DNA from: an uncultured Barnesiella sp.
GTDB lineage: Bacteria > Bacteroidota > Bacteroidia > Bacteroidales > Barnesiellaceae_A
Assembly (NCBI GenBank): GCA_944321085.1
Contig: CALUJY010000013.1
Span: 1 to 64,000 of the forward strand
Direction: 5' to 3'
DNA length: 64,000 nt
Both the position numbers and the translations under genes were made by a program. The notes below the pieces were generated by a model that was not told where the DNA came from, did not search any database, and saw nothing but the letters and a program-made list of their open reading frames with translations. Each line of letters starts with the position of its first letter. The first letter of the stretch is position 1. Positions 9,080 through 18,809 of this stretch are shown here, one piece after another.

Positions 9080-10042
9080 ATGATGAAACGAAGTTATTGT
9101 ATTTTATGTATGCTCATACTCCTGCCCGTAGCAATGTCTGCCCAAAAGCGGGAGTTGTTGCCTTTTGCCGACTTTGAGCAATGGGTGACTCGCAATATGA
9201 AAGAATCGAAATTATTGGGAGGGCGTGAACGTACGCTTTATGCTATTGCCCCCACTGCGACGATAGAAGGCGAGAAGGCGTACCGTAATATGGGAGGTTC
9301 GCCGTGGGCTACGTCGAATGCTTATGCCAACGTGTTGGGAATCGTGAAGGCGAGTTGTACGGTTGTGCCAGAGGAGCGTCCCGGCGGTGGCTGGTGTGCT
9401 CGCTTGGACTCGAAAATAGATGATGTGAAAGTTTTGGGGCTGGTAAACCTCGAAGTCTTGGTGAGCGGTACGATATACTTGGGTGAGCTTATTGAACCTA
9501 TTCGCTCGGTAAATAGTCCGTATAGCAAGATGACGATGGGTATTCCTTTTACGAAACGTCCTAAAAAACTCGTGTTTGATTATCGTCTGAAAATGTCGGA
9601 TAAAAATTATCGCATCTATTCTACGGGATTGAAACCTAAAAAACAGGTTGCCGGTCGCGATAGTGCCGAGGTGTATATTCTCTTGCAACACCGATGGGAA
9701 GATGAGAAGGGTAATGTGTATGCCCACCGCGTGGGTACCGGACGCGAGCGATACACGCAGTCAACCAACGGATGGGTGAACGGCCATACTATAACCGTGC
9801 ATTACGGCGATATTACCTCAAAGTCTTTTTACCGTTCCTATATGGGGCTTATTCCCGAGGATAAAAGCTACTTCTGCCTCAATAGCAAAGGTGAAATCGT
9901 GCCTGTGGTGGAGGTGGGCTGGGGTGCCCCCGATGAGGAGATTACGCACATGCTGGTGATGGTATCGTCGGGTTGCGGAACTGCTTTTGTGGGTGCCGAG
10001 AATACGACGATGTGGGTAGATAATATAATGCTCGAATATTGA
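9080..10042 (+). CDS. PCMD-domain secreted protein
   Basis: From the ATG at 9080 the protein is 320 aa, with a signal peptide (hydrophobic SYCILCMLILLPVAMSA). The mature part (FADFEQW..., GGSPWATSN, closing WVDNIMLEY) matches the putative carbohydrate metabolism domain (PCMD, PF13201) family of Bacteroidota, often surface proteins linked to polysaccharide loci. The frame stays open upstream to 9035 but adds only a non-signal extension. The function is unproven, and a beta-sandwich carbohydrate-binding role is inferred from the family. The LD-carboxypeptidase gene follows 21 bp downstream and may be cotranscribed. Confidence 0.72.
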   Translation: MMKRSYCILCMLILLPVAMSAQKRELLPFADFEQWVTRNMKESKLLGGRERTLYAIAPTATIEGEKAYRNMGGSPWATSNAYANVLGIVKASCTVVPEERPGGGWCARLDSKIDDVKVLGLVNLEVLVSGTIYLGELIEPIRSVNSPYSKMTMGIPFTKRPKKLVFDYRLKMSDKNYRIYSTGLKPKKQVAGRDSAEVYILLQHRWEDEKGNVYAHRVGTGRERYTQSTNGWVNGHTITVHYGDITSKSFYRSYMGLIPEDKSYFCLNSKGEIVPVVEVGWGAPDEEITHMLVMVSSGCGTAFVGAENTTMWVDNIMLEY

Positions 10043-10063
10043 AATTTGTCATATCCTTGAAAA

Positions 10064-10975
10064 ATGATAGCTGCTGAGATAACGATACCTGCCGCTTTGC
10101 GTCCCGGCGATACGATTGCTCTTGTTTCGCCGTCGAGCAAGGTGAAACATGAGTATATAGATGATGCCGCAGCCCGATTGCGCTCGTGGGGATATGAGGT
10201 GCGGATAGGTGCGCATGCTTATGGTGCGCATGGCAACTTTGCCGGTACGCCGGCCGAACGGCTTGCCGACCTGCATGATGCTCTTGCCGACCCCTCGGTG
10301 AAGGCAATACTTTGTACCCGCGGCGGGTATGGAGCTGTGCATCTGTTAGAGTCGCTTCAGCCGGAGGAGATACGTCGCAACGCGAAGTGGTTGATAGGAT
10401 TCAGCGATATATCGGCATTGCACGCGGCATGGTTGCAGGCCGGGGTGGCTTCGTTGCATGCTCCTATGTGCAAGCATATTGCCGAGGAACCGGACGAACA
10501 GGAATCGACACGTTACTTGCGCTCTGCATTAGAGGGACGCATGCCTCGGTATGTTGTGCCGTCGCATCCGCTGAACCGTACAGGTGAGGTGCGTGCGCGT
10601 GTCGTAGGCGGTAACTTAGCAGTCCTTACGGGATTGTTGCGTACGCCGTATGATATTTTTCAGGAGGGTACGATTCTCTTTATCGAGGATGTGGGTGAGC
10701 GCACGTATAAGGTGGAGCGGATGCTCTATAACTTGGAATTGAGTGGCGTTTTGCCCCGATTAGCCGGCCTTATTGTAGGTCGTTTTACCGATTATAGCGA
10801 AGACACTGGCATGTGTATGACGCTCTATGAGGCTGTGCATGCACGTGTGGCGCGCTACTCGTATCCTGTATGTTTCGATTTCCCCGTGGGGCATGTGCCT
10901 CAAAATCATCCCATGATAGAGGGCGCTGTGGCAACGCTTACGGTAGCGCCGCAGGGTGTGACCTTGCAGTTTTAG
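10064..10975 (+). CDS. LD-carboxypeptidase (MEROPS S66)
   Basis: The 303-aa protein matches muramoyltetrapeptide carboxypeptidases, which remove the terminal D-alanine from L,D-linked tetrapeptides during peptidoglycan recycling. Visible marks are the N-terminal RPGDTIALVSPSS segment, TRGGYGA, the nucleophile elbow GFSDIS (Ser about 114), FIEDVGER with the expected catalytic Glu, and GHVPQNHP with the expected His. There is no signal peptide, so it should act in the cytoplasm. It follows the PCMD gene by 21 bp. Confidence 0.88.
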   Translation: MIAAEITIPAALRPGDTIALVSPSSKVKHEYIDDAAARLRSWGYEVRIGAHAYGAHGNFAGTPAERLADLHDALADPSVKAILCTRGGYGAVHLLESLQPEEIRRNAKWLIGFSDISALHAAWLQAGVASLHAPMCKHIAEEPDEQESTRYLRSALEGRMPRYVVPSHPLNRTGEVRARVVGGNLAVLTGLLRTPYDIFQEGTILFIEDVGERTYKVERMLYNLELSGVLPRLAGLIVGRFTDYSEDTGMCMTLYEAVHARVARYSYPVCFDFPVGHVPQNHPMIEGAVATLTVAPQGVTLQF

Positions 10976-11053
10976 AAGGGGGATAGTTGGCAAATTGTAT
11001 TTTGAATACTATTGAAGCAATTCGCAATCTTAGTTGCAAATAATTCTATTGAA

Positions 11054-11230
11054 ATGGTAAAAAACAGATATGCTTTCCTATCTTTGCATAGGATGAGATG
11101 GTGTACCAACACATCACAACCCGGATTGGAGACACTGTTGGAGATAGCACGTGTTCTGGAAGTTGATATTAAAGAACTGCTGAACTCGACTCGTGACGAT
11201 GTTCAGTTAGTAAGAATTCAAAAACAGTAA
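11054..11230 (+). pseudogene. Remnant XRE-type regulator with internal deletion
   Basis: The reading frame begins MVKNR, the usual start of small XRE regulators found ahead of type III R-M genes. After about eight unrelated residues it jumps to RWCTNTSQPGLETLLEIARV and a normal C-terminal end. Roughly 20-25 residues that would form the DNA-binding helices are missing. A TATCTTTG box (11079-11086) inside the small inverted repeat CCTAT...ATAGG occupies the deletion point and could serve as a promoter for mod, which starts 14 bp after this frame ends. Loss of DNA binding is inferred. Confidence 0.6.
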
Positions 11231-11244
11231 AGCCAAGTAATGTT

Positions 11245-13074
11245 ATGAACAATAATGATAGAGCCCATCTTATAAAGCGAATCAACACCATCGAAGGATT
11301 GACCGATAAGGAGCGCAGCGATTTGTTGAAACTGTTGCGCGAAAATAAAACTTATGGTTTGGTATGGGAAGATAAGCCGGAGGACGTAGAAGAACGTCTT
11401 CGCGACGAATTGCCCATCTTGACAGAGGTTCCGGAGCGTGCCATAATCAGCGAAGATAAAGATGCACCAAACCATATTCTGATTGAGGGCGACAATCTGG
11501 AAGCTCTTGCTACTTTGGCTTATACACATGAGGGAAAGATAGATGTAATCTATATAGATCCACCATATAACACAGGGAATAAAGATTTTATCTATAACGA
11601 CAGTTATGTAGATAAGGAAGATTCTTATCGACATTCCAAGTGGTTGTCGTTTATGAGCCGACGTCTGAAAATTGCAAAGAAGTTGTTGTCTGACCGTGGG
11701 GTAATTTTTATCTCTATTGATGATAATGAACAGGCGCAGCTTAAGATGCTTTGTGATGAGATATTCTCACCCTCTAATTTTGTTGGAACATATTTTTGGA
11801 AAAGAACTAGCACTCCCCCTGCTCTTTCATATAAAATCAGAAGGAAATTAGAATTTGTCCTTTGTTATCAAAAGGCAGATATTCCTCAAAGAACATACGC
11901 ACAGGGGTATGTAGATGGAGGGGATGCACCTTTATTAAATTCCGGGAACCCTATGGGTATATTACAATTTCCTGTGGGCTCCGTCCACTTTAATATCCCC
12001 GATGGAGAGTATGCCGCTAAAAATACATACAAGATAGAATTGTTGGAAAATGTAATTGTAGAACACGGAAAAAATATCAACGCCTTTTCTGCAAGAGGTC
12101 ATTTCAAATGGGGACAAAATAATCTAGAAAAAGAAGTTTCAGAAGGGACATATTTTTTAATTAAATCACTTCAATTTTCTCCTCGTTTTCAAAAAAGCAC
12201 AAAGGCAACAAAAGTGCCATCCAACATTATAGATGACGAAGTGGGAGTAGGCACCAATGAAGATGCTCAAAAAGAAGTAGAAGCTTTGAATGTGGATTTT
12301 AATTATGCTAAACCCGTATCTCTCATATCGTATTTGTCAAAAATGCCTTTTTGGGATGAAAAGGACATTACTATTCTTGACTTTTTTGCTGGCTCAGGAA
12401 CGACTCTCCACGCCACTATGCAACTAAATGCAGAAGATGGAGGGCATCGCCAATGTATTCTTGTTACCAATAATGAAAACAATATCTGTGAAGAAGTTAC
12501 TTACGAACGAAACAAACGAGTTATAAACGGTTACACAACGCCCAAAGGCGAAGAGGTAGCAGGGCTGACAAAAAATAATCTCCGCTACTACCGTACCGGA
12601 TTTGTCGGTCGCAACCGCTCGATGCAGAATATGCGGAGGCTGGTTAATCTCGCCACGGATATGCTCTGTATCAAGGAAGACCTTTATACGGAACAAACTG
12701 TATTTGGCAGTCAGAAAACCTATAAAGGGATATTCCGCTATTTTGACGACGGCAGGAAGCAGATGCTTATTATTTATCGTGAAGAGGCTATAAGCGAACT
12801 GGTGGATATTATCCAAAAAATGGATGTATCCTCAAAAATCAAAATATATATCTTCTCGCCAAGCGAAGACCCTTGGGAGGGCTCGTTTGAAGCGGTTAGC
12901 GAAAAGGTGGAGTTGTGCGCTTTGCCACAAGCAATATACAACACCTATCGCAGAGTGCTGCCCCCAAAGAAAGATGCCGTTGTCTTGTCGGTAGAGGATA
13001 CGTCGGCAACTACCGAAGACGATGAAGAGATGTTTGATGGGATGTTGAATCTTGCAGACGAAGAAGGAGTATGA
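11245..13074 (+). CDS. mod: Type III restriction-modification methyltransferase (Mod)
   Basis: The 609-aa protein is a beta-class N6-adenine methyltransferase. The catalytic motif DPPYNTG lies at 105-111 and the SAM-binding motif DFFAGSGTT at about 379-387, in the order typical of Mod. Between them (about 180-370) is the target recognition domain. Its DNA, roughly 11785-12360, is visibly more AT-rich than the flanking mod sequence, which suggests recognition-domain exchange. Mod binds Res to form the restriction complex and methylates one strand of the site for self-protection. Its stop overlaps the start of a tiny ORF (ATGA at 13071). Confidence 0.93.
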   Translation: MNNNDRAHLIKRINTIEGLTDKERSDLLKLLRENKTYGLVWEDKPEDVEERLRDELPILTEVPERAIISEDKDAPNHILIEGDNLEALATLAYTHEGKIDVIYIDPPYNTGNKDFIYNDSYVDKEDSYRHSKWLSFMSRRLKIAKKLLSDRGVIFISIDDNEQAQLKMLCDEIFSPSNFVGTYFWKRTSTPPALSYKIRRKLEFVLCYQKADIPQRTYAQGYVDGGDAPLLNSGNPMGILQFPVGSVHFNIPDGEYAAKNTYKIELLENVIVEHGKNINAFSARGHFKWGQNNLEKEVSEGTYFLIKSLQFSPRFQKSTKATKVPSNIIDDEVGVGTNEDAQKEVEALNVDFNYAKPVSLISYLSKMPFWDEKDITILDFFAGSGTTLHATMQLNAEDGGHRQCILVTNNENNICEEVTYERNKRVINGYTTPKGEEVAGLTKNNLRYYRTGFVGRNRSMQNMRRLVNLATDMLCIKEDLYTEQTVFGSQKTYKGIFRYFDDGRKQMLIIYREEAISELVDIIQKMDVSSKIKIYIFSPSEDPWEGSFEAVSEKVELCALPQAIYNTYRRVLPPKKDAVVLSVEDTSATTEDDEEMFDGMLNLADEEGV

Positions 13075-13151
13075 ACGAACCGCTAATAGAAATATACCCT
13101 GAAAATCAGGCTATTCAAGAATTTCGAATAACTACTCTTTATGAGGAGTAG
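13071..13151 (+). pseudogene. Tiny remnant ORF between mod and res
   Basis: A 26-codon frame overlaps the mod stop by ATGA, as expected for translational coupling. It begins with [15 protein letters not shown], loosely like the start of RhuM-type proteins sometimes found inside such operons. After its TAG the same frame stays open for 34 more codons into the start of res. It may be what remains of a middle gene. The family assignment is weak. Confidence 0.35.
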
Positions 13152-13206
13152 TTCGATGATAAAATGGATGAAGTCGGCGCAAACATAGAGAATAAGAAAG
13201 AAGAAC

Positions 13207-15552
13207 ATGAAAAATATACCATACCAACAGAACGCTATCAACGAACTGACAGATAAGACTATCCGTCTGTTAAACCTCGGTGGTAAACGACATAAAATTG
13301 TGTTTGAAGCACCAACCGGTGCGGGCAAGACCGTGATGACTTGCCAAGCCTTAGCCAATATCACCGATGAGCTCAGGAATCGCGGAGACAGCCGTTATCA
13401 AGAGGTTGCCTATATATGGTTTGCGCCTCGCAAACTCCATCTGCAAAGCTATACGAGCCTGAAAAATGCTTTTGGAGAAACGCGGAAACTTCGGCCTGTA
13501 ATGTTTGATGAGATAGACCAGTGTGAAGGGATACAACCCGGAGAGATATTGTTTGTCAACTGGGAAAGTGTGAACAAAGAGAACAATATCATGGTTCGTG
13601 AAAACGAAAGTTTTGCTTCTTTATATGAAATAGCACGAAGAACTCAGGAAGAATATGACTTGCCCATTGTTGCCATCATAGATGAAGAACACATGTTTTG
13701 GTCGAAAACGGCCGATAAATCGGCCACTGTATTGAAGCGCATCAATCCGACCGTAGAATTGCGTATTTCGGCCACACCCAAAACAGTTTATCCGGACGAA
13801 AAAGTGAAGGTGTATAGACAGGATGTCATTGCCGCTGAAATGATTAAGAAGGAAGTGGTGTTGAATCCGGATATAGAACTGGATTTCAGTGAAGAACGTA
13901 CACTGAACGAAAATCTAATCAAAGCGGCATTGGCAAAACGCAACCAGTTGGCAGAACTTTATCGGGAATTGGGTGTCAAAATCAATCCTCTATTGCTTAT
14001 ACAATTACCGAACGATGTGAAAGAAGCTATGACAGCGGAAGATCTCGCTGTTGCGGAACAGGTGAAAACTTATCTGGAAGTAATGTGCGGAATAACGGCC
14101 GAAAACGGGTTGTTGGCCGTATGGCTTGCCAACGAAAAAGAGAATCTCGCCAGACTGGAACGCCCCGATAATATGACGCAAGTATTATTATTCAAAGAAG
14201 CTATCGCTTTGGGTTGGGATTGCCCGCGGGCAGCTGTTCTGCTTATATTCAGGAAATTGCAAAGCGACCAGTTTACTATACAGACGGTGGGGCGTATCCT
14301 AAGAATGCCGGAACAGAAACATTATCCGAAAGAACAACTTAATATCGGTTATGTATATACGGATATTGCAAAAGATAAAATTCAGATTGTCACAGCCGAT
14401 TCTGACTATATCTTGAAAAATACGATTACAGCATGCAGACGCGAACACTTCCAAAACATATCTTTGCCAGCTTACTATTCGGAACGTCCGAATGCAGACC
14501 GTAATTATCTGGGACCGGACTTCAAAAAGACCTTATATGAGGTTGCCGATAAATTTTGGAAACTGGAAAGAGGTGCCGGACTGTTCACTATCGCTGAATT
14601 GGCCGCGTTAAGAAACGATAATGATGAATTTACTCCGTTACCAGAAAGTAATGACGATTTAGTAAATGAAAACAGGCAACGGGTAAAGAATTCAATTCGT
14701 TTGGATGTCAAGACAATTAACGTGGAGATTCCGAAAGATGTGCATTTCCAAAATGAAGAGCAAATTTTAGAAGTAGATCAAGTTCGTTTTGCTCGTAAGG
14801 CCTCGGAAATAGACCGCGTATTTATGGCATATATAAGCGGCAAAGGGCATCAGTTTGAGAGCAAGGGAAGGACAGACAAAATAGCGAACTATTTGCTTGA
14901 AATGCTTGCAGACTATTTCGTCGTTTTCGATACTGATGCCAAGAAAGTGGTACTTTATTATGATAACAGGCCGAAATTTGACCGCTTACTGGACACGGCC
15001 TTAGAAACATACGCTCGTAAAAGAGAATATGCAAAAGCAAGAGCGGCAGCCGCCAGAGAATTAAAACAATACAACTGGGAAGTGCCGGAAGATAGAGTTT
15101 ATGACAGTGAAACCAATCATATAGAATCGGCAAAAAATCATGCCTTACTGCCTTTTGTACAACTAAACGAAGCATCCAATCCCGAGAAGGAATTTGTGAA
15201 ATATTTGGAAGATAATTCTCAATGGATTGACTGGTGGTATAAAAACGGAGATAAAGGGAAACAGCATTTTGCCATTGCATACGAAAAGTCTTTATTTTAT
15301 GTAGATTTTGTTATCCGTATGAAGAATGGACATGTGTATCTTTTCGATACGAAAAGTGCCGGCAGTGACGTGACTGCTCCCGAGAAACATAATGCTTTGT
15401 TACAATATATCCGGAAATATTCGACAGAAGAAGTCCCCCTTTATGGAGGAGTTATCATTCAAGATGGAAGTAACTGGCTATATTCCAAACTACCGATTGA
15501 GAATACAACCGATTTGTTAAATCGGGATGCTTTTTATCCTGAAAACGCATAA
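13207..15552 (+). CDS. res: Type III restriction endonuclease subunit (Res)
   Basis: The 781-aa protein is an SF2 helicase-nuclease. Helicase motifs are APTGAGKT (35-42), DEEH (159-162, in place of DEAH), ISATPKT (about 187) and QTVGRILR (359-366). The C-terminal PD-(D/E)xK nuclease appears as VDF (699-701) followed by DTK (714-716). Res needs Mod for site recognition, translocates on ATP, and cuts when two unmethylated sites are met. All motifs look intact. Codon use and GC are lower than in dnaK next door, in line with acquisition by transfer. A hairpin at 15575-15608 ends the locus. Confidence 0.93.
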   Translation: MKNIPYQQNAINELTDKTIRLLNLGGKRHKIVFEAPTGAGKTVMTCQALANITDELRNRGDSRYQEVAYIWFAPRKLHLQSYTSLKNAFGETRKLRPVMFDEIDQCEGIQPGEILFVNWESVNKENNIMVRENESFASLYEIARRTQEEYDLPIVAIIDEEHMFWSKTADKSATVLKRINPTVELRISATPKTVYPDEKVKVYRQDVIAAEMIKKEVVLNPDIELDFSEERTLNENLIKAALAKRNQLAELYRELGVKINPLLLIQLPNDVKEAMTAEDLAVAEQVKTYLEVMCGITAENGLLAVWLANEKENLARLERPDNMTQVLLFKEAIALGWDCPRAAVLLIFRKLQSDQFTIQTVGRILRMPEQKHYPKEQLNIGYVYTDIAKDKIQIVTADSDYILKNTITACRREHFQNISLPAYYSERPNADRNYLGPDFKKTLYEVADKFWKLERGAGLFTIAELAALRNDNDEFTPLPESNDDLVNENRQRVKNSIRLDVKTINVEIPKDVHFQNEEQILEVDQVRFARKASEIDRVFMAYISGKGHQFESKGRTDKIANYLLEMLADYFVVFDTDAKKVVLYYDNRPKFDRLLDTALETYARKREYAKARAAAARELKQYNWEVPEDRVYDSETNHIESAKNHALLPFVQLNEASNPEKEFVKYLEDNSQWIDWWYKNGDKGKQHFAIAYEKSLFYVDFVIRMKNGHVYLFDTKSAGSDVTAPEKHNALLQYIRKYSTEEVPLYGGVIIQDGSNWLYSKLPIENTTDLLNRDAFYPENA

Positions 15553-15574
15553 AAGATTAGGGATGATAAATAAA

Positions 15575-15608
15575 AAAGCGTGTAACCCGGTAAGGGGTTG
15601 CACGCTTT
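15575..15608. terminator. Bidirectional terminator between res and dnaK
   Basis: AAAGCGTGTAACCC pairs with GGGTTGCACGCTTT (one T-G pair) around a 6-nt loop. A-rich and T-rich edges make it usable from both strands for the convergent res and dnaK genes. Confidence 0.8.
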
Positions 15609-15629
15609 CAGTTTATAGTTTATAAGTTT

Positions 15630-17549
15630 TTACTTCACTTCCTCAAAGTCTACGTCGGTCACGTTGTTGTCGTTGCCGTTGTTTTGGCTTTGGTTGCCGG
15701 CGCTTTGTTGTTGCGACTGGCTTGTTTGTTGAGCGTTTTGCGACTGTGCCTGTGCGTTATAGAGGTCTTGGGCAGCGGCTTGCAGTACGTTGTTGAGCTC
15801 GTTGCTTGCGGCGTCTATACCGGCGAGGTCTTCGGCTTTGTGAGCATCTTTCAGCTTGGCAAGAGCGCTTTCGATGGCGCTGCGTTTGTCGGCGGGAAGT
15901 TTGTCGCCCATCTCCTTGAGCTGTTTCTCGGTTTGGAAAATCATGGCGTCGGCGCGGTTGATTTTTTCAATCCGTTCTTTGGCTTTTGCATCGGCGTCGG
16001 CATTGGCAGCGGCTTCGTCTTTCATCCGTTTTATCTCGGACTCGCTCAGGCCGCTGGATGCTTCGATACGGATTTTTTGTTCTTTGCCTGTGCCTTTGTC
16101 TTTGGCCGATACGTTGAGGATTCCGTTGGCATCGATATCGAAGGTTACTTCAATTTGAGGTACACCGCGCATAGCTGCGGGTATTCCGTCGAGGATGAAG
16201 CGTCCTATCGTTTTGTTGTCTTTTGCCATGGGGCGTTCGCCTTGCAGTACGACGATTTCTACCGAGGGTTGGTTGTCGGCTGCCGTAGAGAATATTTCGC
16301 TCTTGCGGGTAGGAATGGTCGTGTTGGCATCTATGAGCTTGGTCATTACGCCGCCGAGGGTCTCGATACCGAGAGAGAGGGGCGTTACGTCGAGCAAGAG
16401 TACGTCTTTTACGTCGCCCGAGAGGACTGCTCCTTGGATGGCTGCGCCTACGGCTACTACTTCGTCGGGGTTAACGCCTTTGGAAGGAACTTTGCCGAAG
16501 AATTTCTCTACGATGGCTTGTATGGCGGGGATACGTGTGGAACCACCTACGAGGATTACTTCGTCGATGTCGGATGTGGAGAGGCCGGCATCTGACAGGG
16601 CTTTGCGGCAGGGTTCTATGGTAGCCTGTATGAGGTGGTCGGCGAGTTGCTCGAATTTGGCACGTGTAAGTGTCTTAACGAGGTGTTTGGGCACACCGTT
16701 TACGGGCATGATGTAGGGCAGGTTGATCTCGGTCGATGTGGTGCTCGACAGCTCGATTTTTGCCTTTTCTGCGGCTTCTTTCAGACGTTGCAATGCCATA
16801 GGGTCTTGACGGAGGTCTACGCCTTCTTCTTTTTGGAATTCGTCGGCCAGCCAGTCGATGATTACGTGGTCGAAGTCGTCACCGCCGAGGTGTGTATCGC
16901 CGTTGGTGGATTTTACTTCGAATACGCCGTCGCCCAGTTCGAGGATGGAGATATCGAATGTACCGCCACCGAGGTCGAATACGGCGATTTTCATGTCTTT
17001 ATTGCTCTTGTCGAGGCCGTAGGCCAAAGCGGCAGCTGTGGGCTCGTTGACGATACGACGTACTGTGAGGCCTGCTATTTCGCCTGCTTCTTTGGTGGCT
17101 TGGCGTTGCGAGTCGTTGAAGTATGCGGGTACTGTGATGACGGCTTCGGTTACTTCTTGTCCGAGGTAGTCTTCGGCTGTTTTTTTCATTTTTTGCAGAA
17201 TCATAGCCGAGATTTCTTGGGGCGAGTAGAGCTTGCCGTCGATGTCGATACGGGGCATGTTGTTTTCGTTGCGTACTACTTTATAAGGAACGCGCGATAT
17301 TTCGTTTCTCACTTGGTCGTAGTTTTCGCCCATGAAACGTTTGATGGAGAATATCGTGCGCGTGGGGTTTGTAATGGCCTGACGTTTGGCGGGGTCGCCT
17401 ACTTTGCGTTCACCTCCGTCAACGAAAGCTACAATCGAAGGTGTTGTGCGACGGCCTTCGCTGTTGGCTATTACTGTCGGCTCGGTGCCTTCCATAACGG
17501 CTACACACGAGTTGGTTGTACCTAAGTCTATACCAATAATTTTTCCCAT
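15630..17549 (-). CDS. dnaK: Chaperone DnaK (Hsp70)
   Basis: The 639-aa protein is a canonical DnaK. The nucleotide-binding domain starts [13 protein letters not shown] and includes [13 protein letters not shown] and the [10 protein letters not shown] phosphate loop. The linker [13 protein letters not shown] leads to the substrate-binding domain and an alpha-helical lid. The Gln/Asn/Ser-rich tail ends in acidic [10 protein letters not shown], which resembles the usual EEVK-type DnaK end. It refolds proteins in the cytoplasm with DnaJ and GrpE, neither of which is adjacent. It appears monocistronic. No good -33/-7 promoter was found in the 340 bp upstream. Confidence 0.98.
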   Translation of the reverse strand: MGKIIGIDLGTTNSCVAVMEGTEPTVIANSEGRRTTPSIVAFVDGGERKVGDPAKRQAITNPTRTIFSIKRFMGENYDQVRNEISRVPYKVVRNENNMPRIDIDGKLYSPQEISAMILQKMKKTAEDYLGQEVTEAVITVPAYFNDSQRQATKEAGEIAGLTVRRIVNEPTAAALAYGLDKSNKDMKIAVFDLGGGTFDISILELGDGVFEVKSTNGDTHLGGDDFDHVIIDWLADEFQKEEGVDLRQDPMALQRLKEAAEKAKIELSSTTSTEINLPYIMPVNGVPKHLVKTLTRAKFEQLADHLIQATIEPCRKALSDAGLSTSDIDEVILVGGSTRIPAIQAIVEKFFGKVPSKGVNPDEVVAVGAAIQGAVLSGDVKDVLLLDVTPLSLGIETLGGVMTKLIDANTTIPTRKSEIFSTAADNQPSVEIVVLQGERPMAKDNKTIGRFILDGIPAAMRGVPQIEVTFDIDANGILNVSAKDKGTGKEQKIRIEASSGLSESEIKRMKDEAAANADADAKAKERIEKINRADAMIFQTEKQLKEMGDKLPADKRSAIESALAKLKDAHKAEDLAGIDAASNELNNVLQAAAQDLYNAQAQSQNAQQTSQSQQQSAGNQSQNNGNDNNVTDVDFEEVK

Positions 17550-17895
17550 AGTTCTATATTTTTTATTTGTTTATATTCGGTTGTTTTTTCGGTGGCTTGC
17601 GCCGCCGACATCTCGTTTTTTCCAAATCTTGTGCCAAAGGGGTGTGTCGGCTTGTGCGGGTAGGTTTTGTCAGTTTTTGGGGAGGTAGATGTGGTATTTT
17701 GTGTCAGCAATTATGACGATTTGTCATTCCCGGCGGTGGCATGCCGCTTTGTGTCGTATGGCTGTGGGCTGATTGTTGTGGCGGGTGAATGATAGTGAAA
17801 GAGTGTGCGTCGGGCTATAATAGGTGTTAATTGACAGGTGGCTTGTTTTTGTTTTAGCAGGTCGTGGCGTATATTTGCATGACCGATTTTGAGTG
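17550..17895. other. Divergent intergenic region of dnaK
   Basis: These 346 bp lie between dnaK and the divergent unknown gene. The only clear element is the plus-strand promoter at 17848-17877. I see no ORF or RNA gene. Confidence 0.5.
17848..17877 (+). promoter_or_regulatory. Promoter for the 17896 gene
   Basis: TTTG (17848-17851), an 18-bp spacer and TATATTTG (17870-17877) match the Bacteroidota consensus. The predicted start site leaves a leader of only about 10 nt before the ATG at 17896. Confidence 0.65.
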
Positions 17896-18615
17896 ATGTT
17901 TATGTCGTTGCGCTTTGTCATATTGTTGTCGCTTGTCGCTGTTGTTTCGACGGTTGTCGTGGGGCAGACGGTGGAGTTGCCCGATTCGTTGTTCCGCTCG
18001 TCGGCGGGTGGCTTGCATTTAGGCTTGGATGGCAAGGAGCTGCCTTCGACGGTTGTTCCCGAATCGACTGTGGAGCCGTTGTTTCTGACGCCTCCGGCTC
18101 TTACGTTTAAGGATTATGTGGAGGCTCCGGCTCGCGATAATTCGGTGCTTTTTATGGATTTGCCCGATGTGCCTTCGGAGTTTTTCCTGCATGTGTTGTT
18201 GTTGCATCTTTCGAAGGTGAAGATTCCGGGGCTGGATGAGGAGTTGGAGACGTATCGTATTATGTTGGAGAATTTCAATCGCAATCTGTATGGGGGTGGC
18301 AATTATTCGACTCCGTATGTGCCAGCTATTGTCAAAGACCATTTCGGGGCTTCTGTGGGAGGCTTATCGGCCGGGGGTGGGCTTGTGTTTTCGGGCTGTT
18401 TAGACCCCGTGGAGGCTTATCGCCGATATATGCAGCAGAAACGGCTTGAACGGGCACGGCAGGTTATCAAGGAGTTTGAGGGTGATGAGTTGCCTACGCG
18501 TGACCAGACGGAGGGTATGAAAAGTGTGAAATTAAAGTTGCCCGATTTGTTGAAGGAGGAGAATTTCGACGTGAAGGTGAAGAAGGATGGCGATAACCCT
18601 CCATTCCGACCGTAG
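17896..18615 (+). CDS. Unknown exported protein
   Basis: I do not recognise this family. The product is about 239 aa with a hydrophobic N-terminus (SLRFVILLSLVAVVSTVVVG) that looks like a signal peptide. A Pro-rich stretch (LFLTPPALTFKDY) follows, then a Gly-rich patch near 150-165 (GASVGGLSAGGGLVFSG). The basic helical C-terminal part (DPVEAYRRYMQQKRLERARQ) ends Lys/Asp-rich. It probably works in the periplasm. It is divergent from dnaK and convergent with the acyl-CoA dehydrogenase gene, so it is monocistronic. Confidence 0.7.
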   Translation: MFMSLRFVILLSLVAVVSTVVVGQTVELPDSLFRSSAGGLHLGLDGKELPSTVVPESTVEPLFLTPPALTFKDYVEAPARDNSVLFMDLPDVPSEFFLHVLLLHLSKVKIPGLDEELETYRIMLENFNRNLYGGGNYSTPYVPAIVKDHFGASVGGLSAGGGLVFSGCLDPVEAYRRYMQQKRLERARQVIKEFEGDELPTRDQTEGMKSVKLKLPDLLKEENFDVKVKKDGDNPPFRP

Positions 18616-18743
18616 TGTGCCGTCGGTGATTGTCTGATAATGTGCCGTTGCTGCGGCGTGCTGCCGTGTAGCGGGTAGCGGCAGTGAAATGAGTGGAGGC
18701 CGATTTTTTAGAATAATGAGTGTATAATAAGGTATATATAGAG

Positions 18744-18773
18744 AGGGCAGGTTGCCTGATGGCAGCCTGCCCT
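18744..18773. terminator. Bidirectional terminator
   Basis: AGGGCAGG and GCC pair with GGC and CCTGCCCT, separated by a 2x2 internal loop and closed by TGAT. It lies between the convergent unknown gene and the acyl-CoA dehydrogenase gene. Confidence 0.7.
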
Positions 18774-18809
18774 TGTTGTGTTGTTGCACGTTTGGGGTTG
18801 TGCTGTGTT

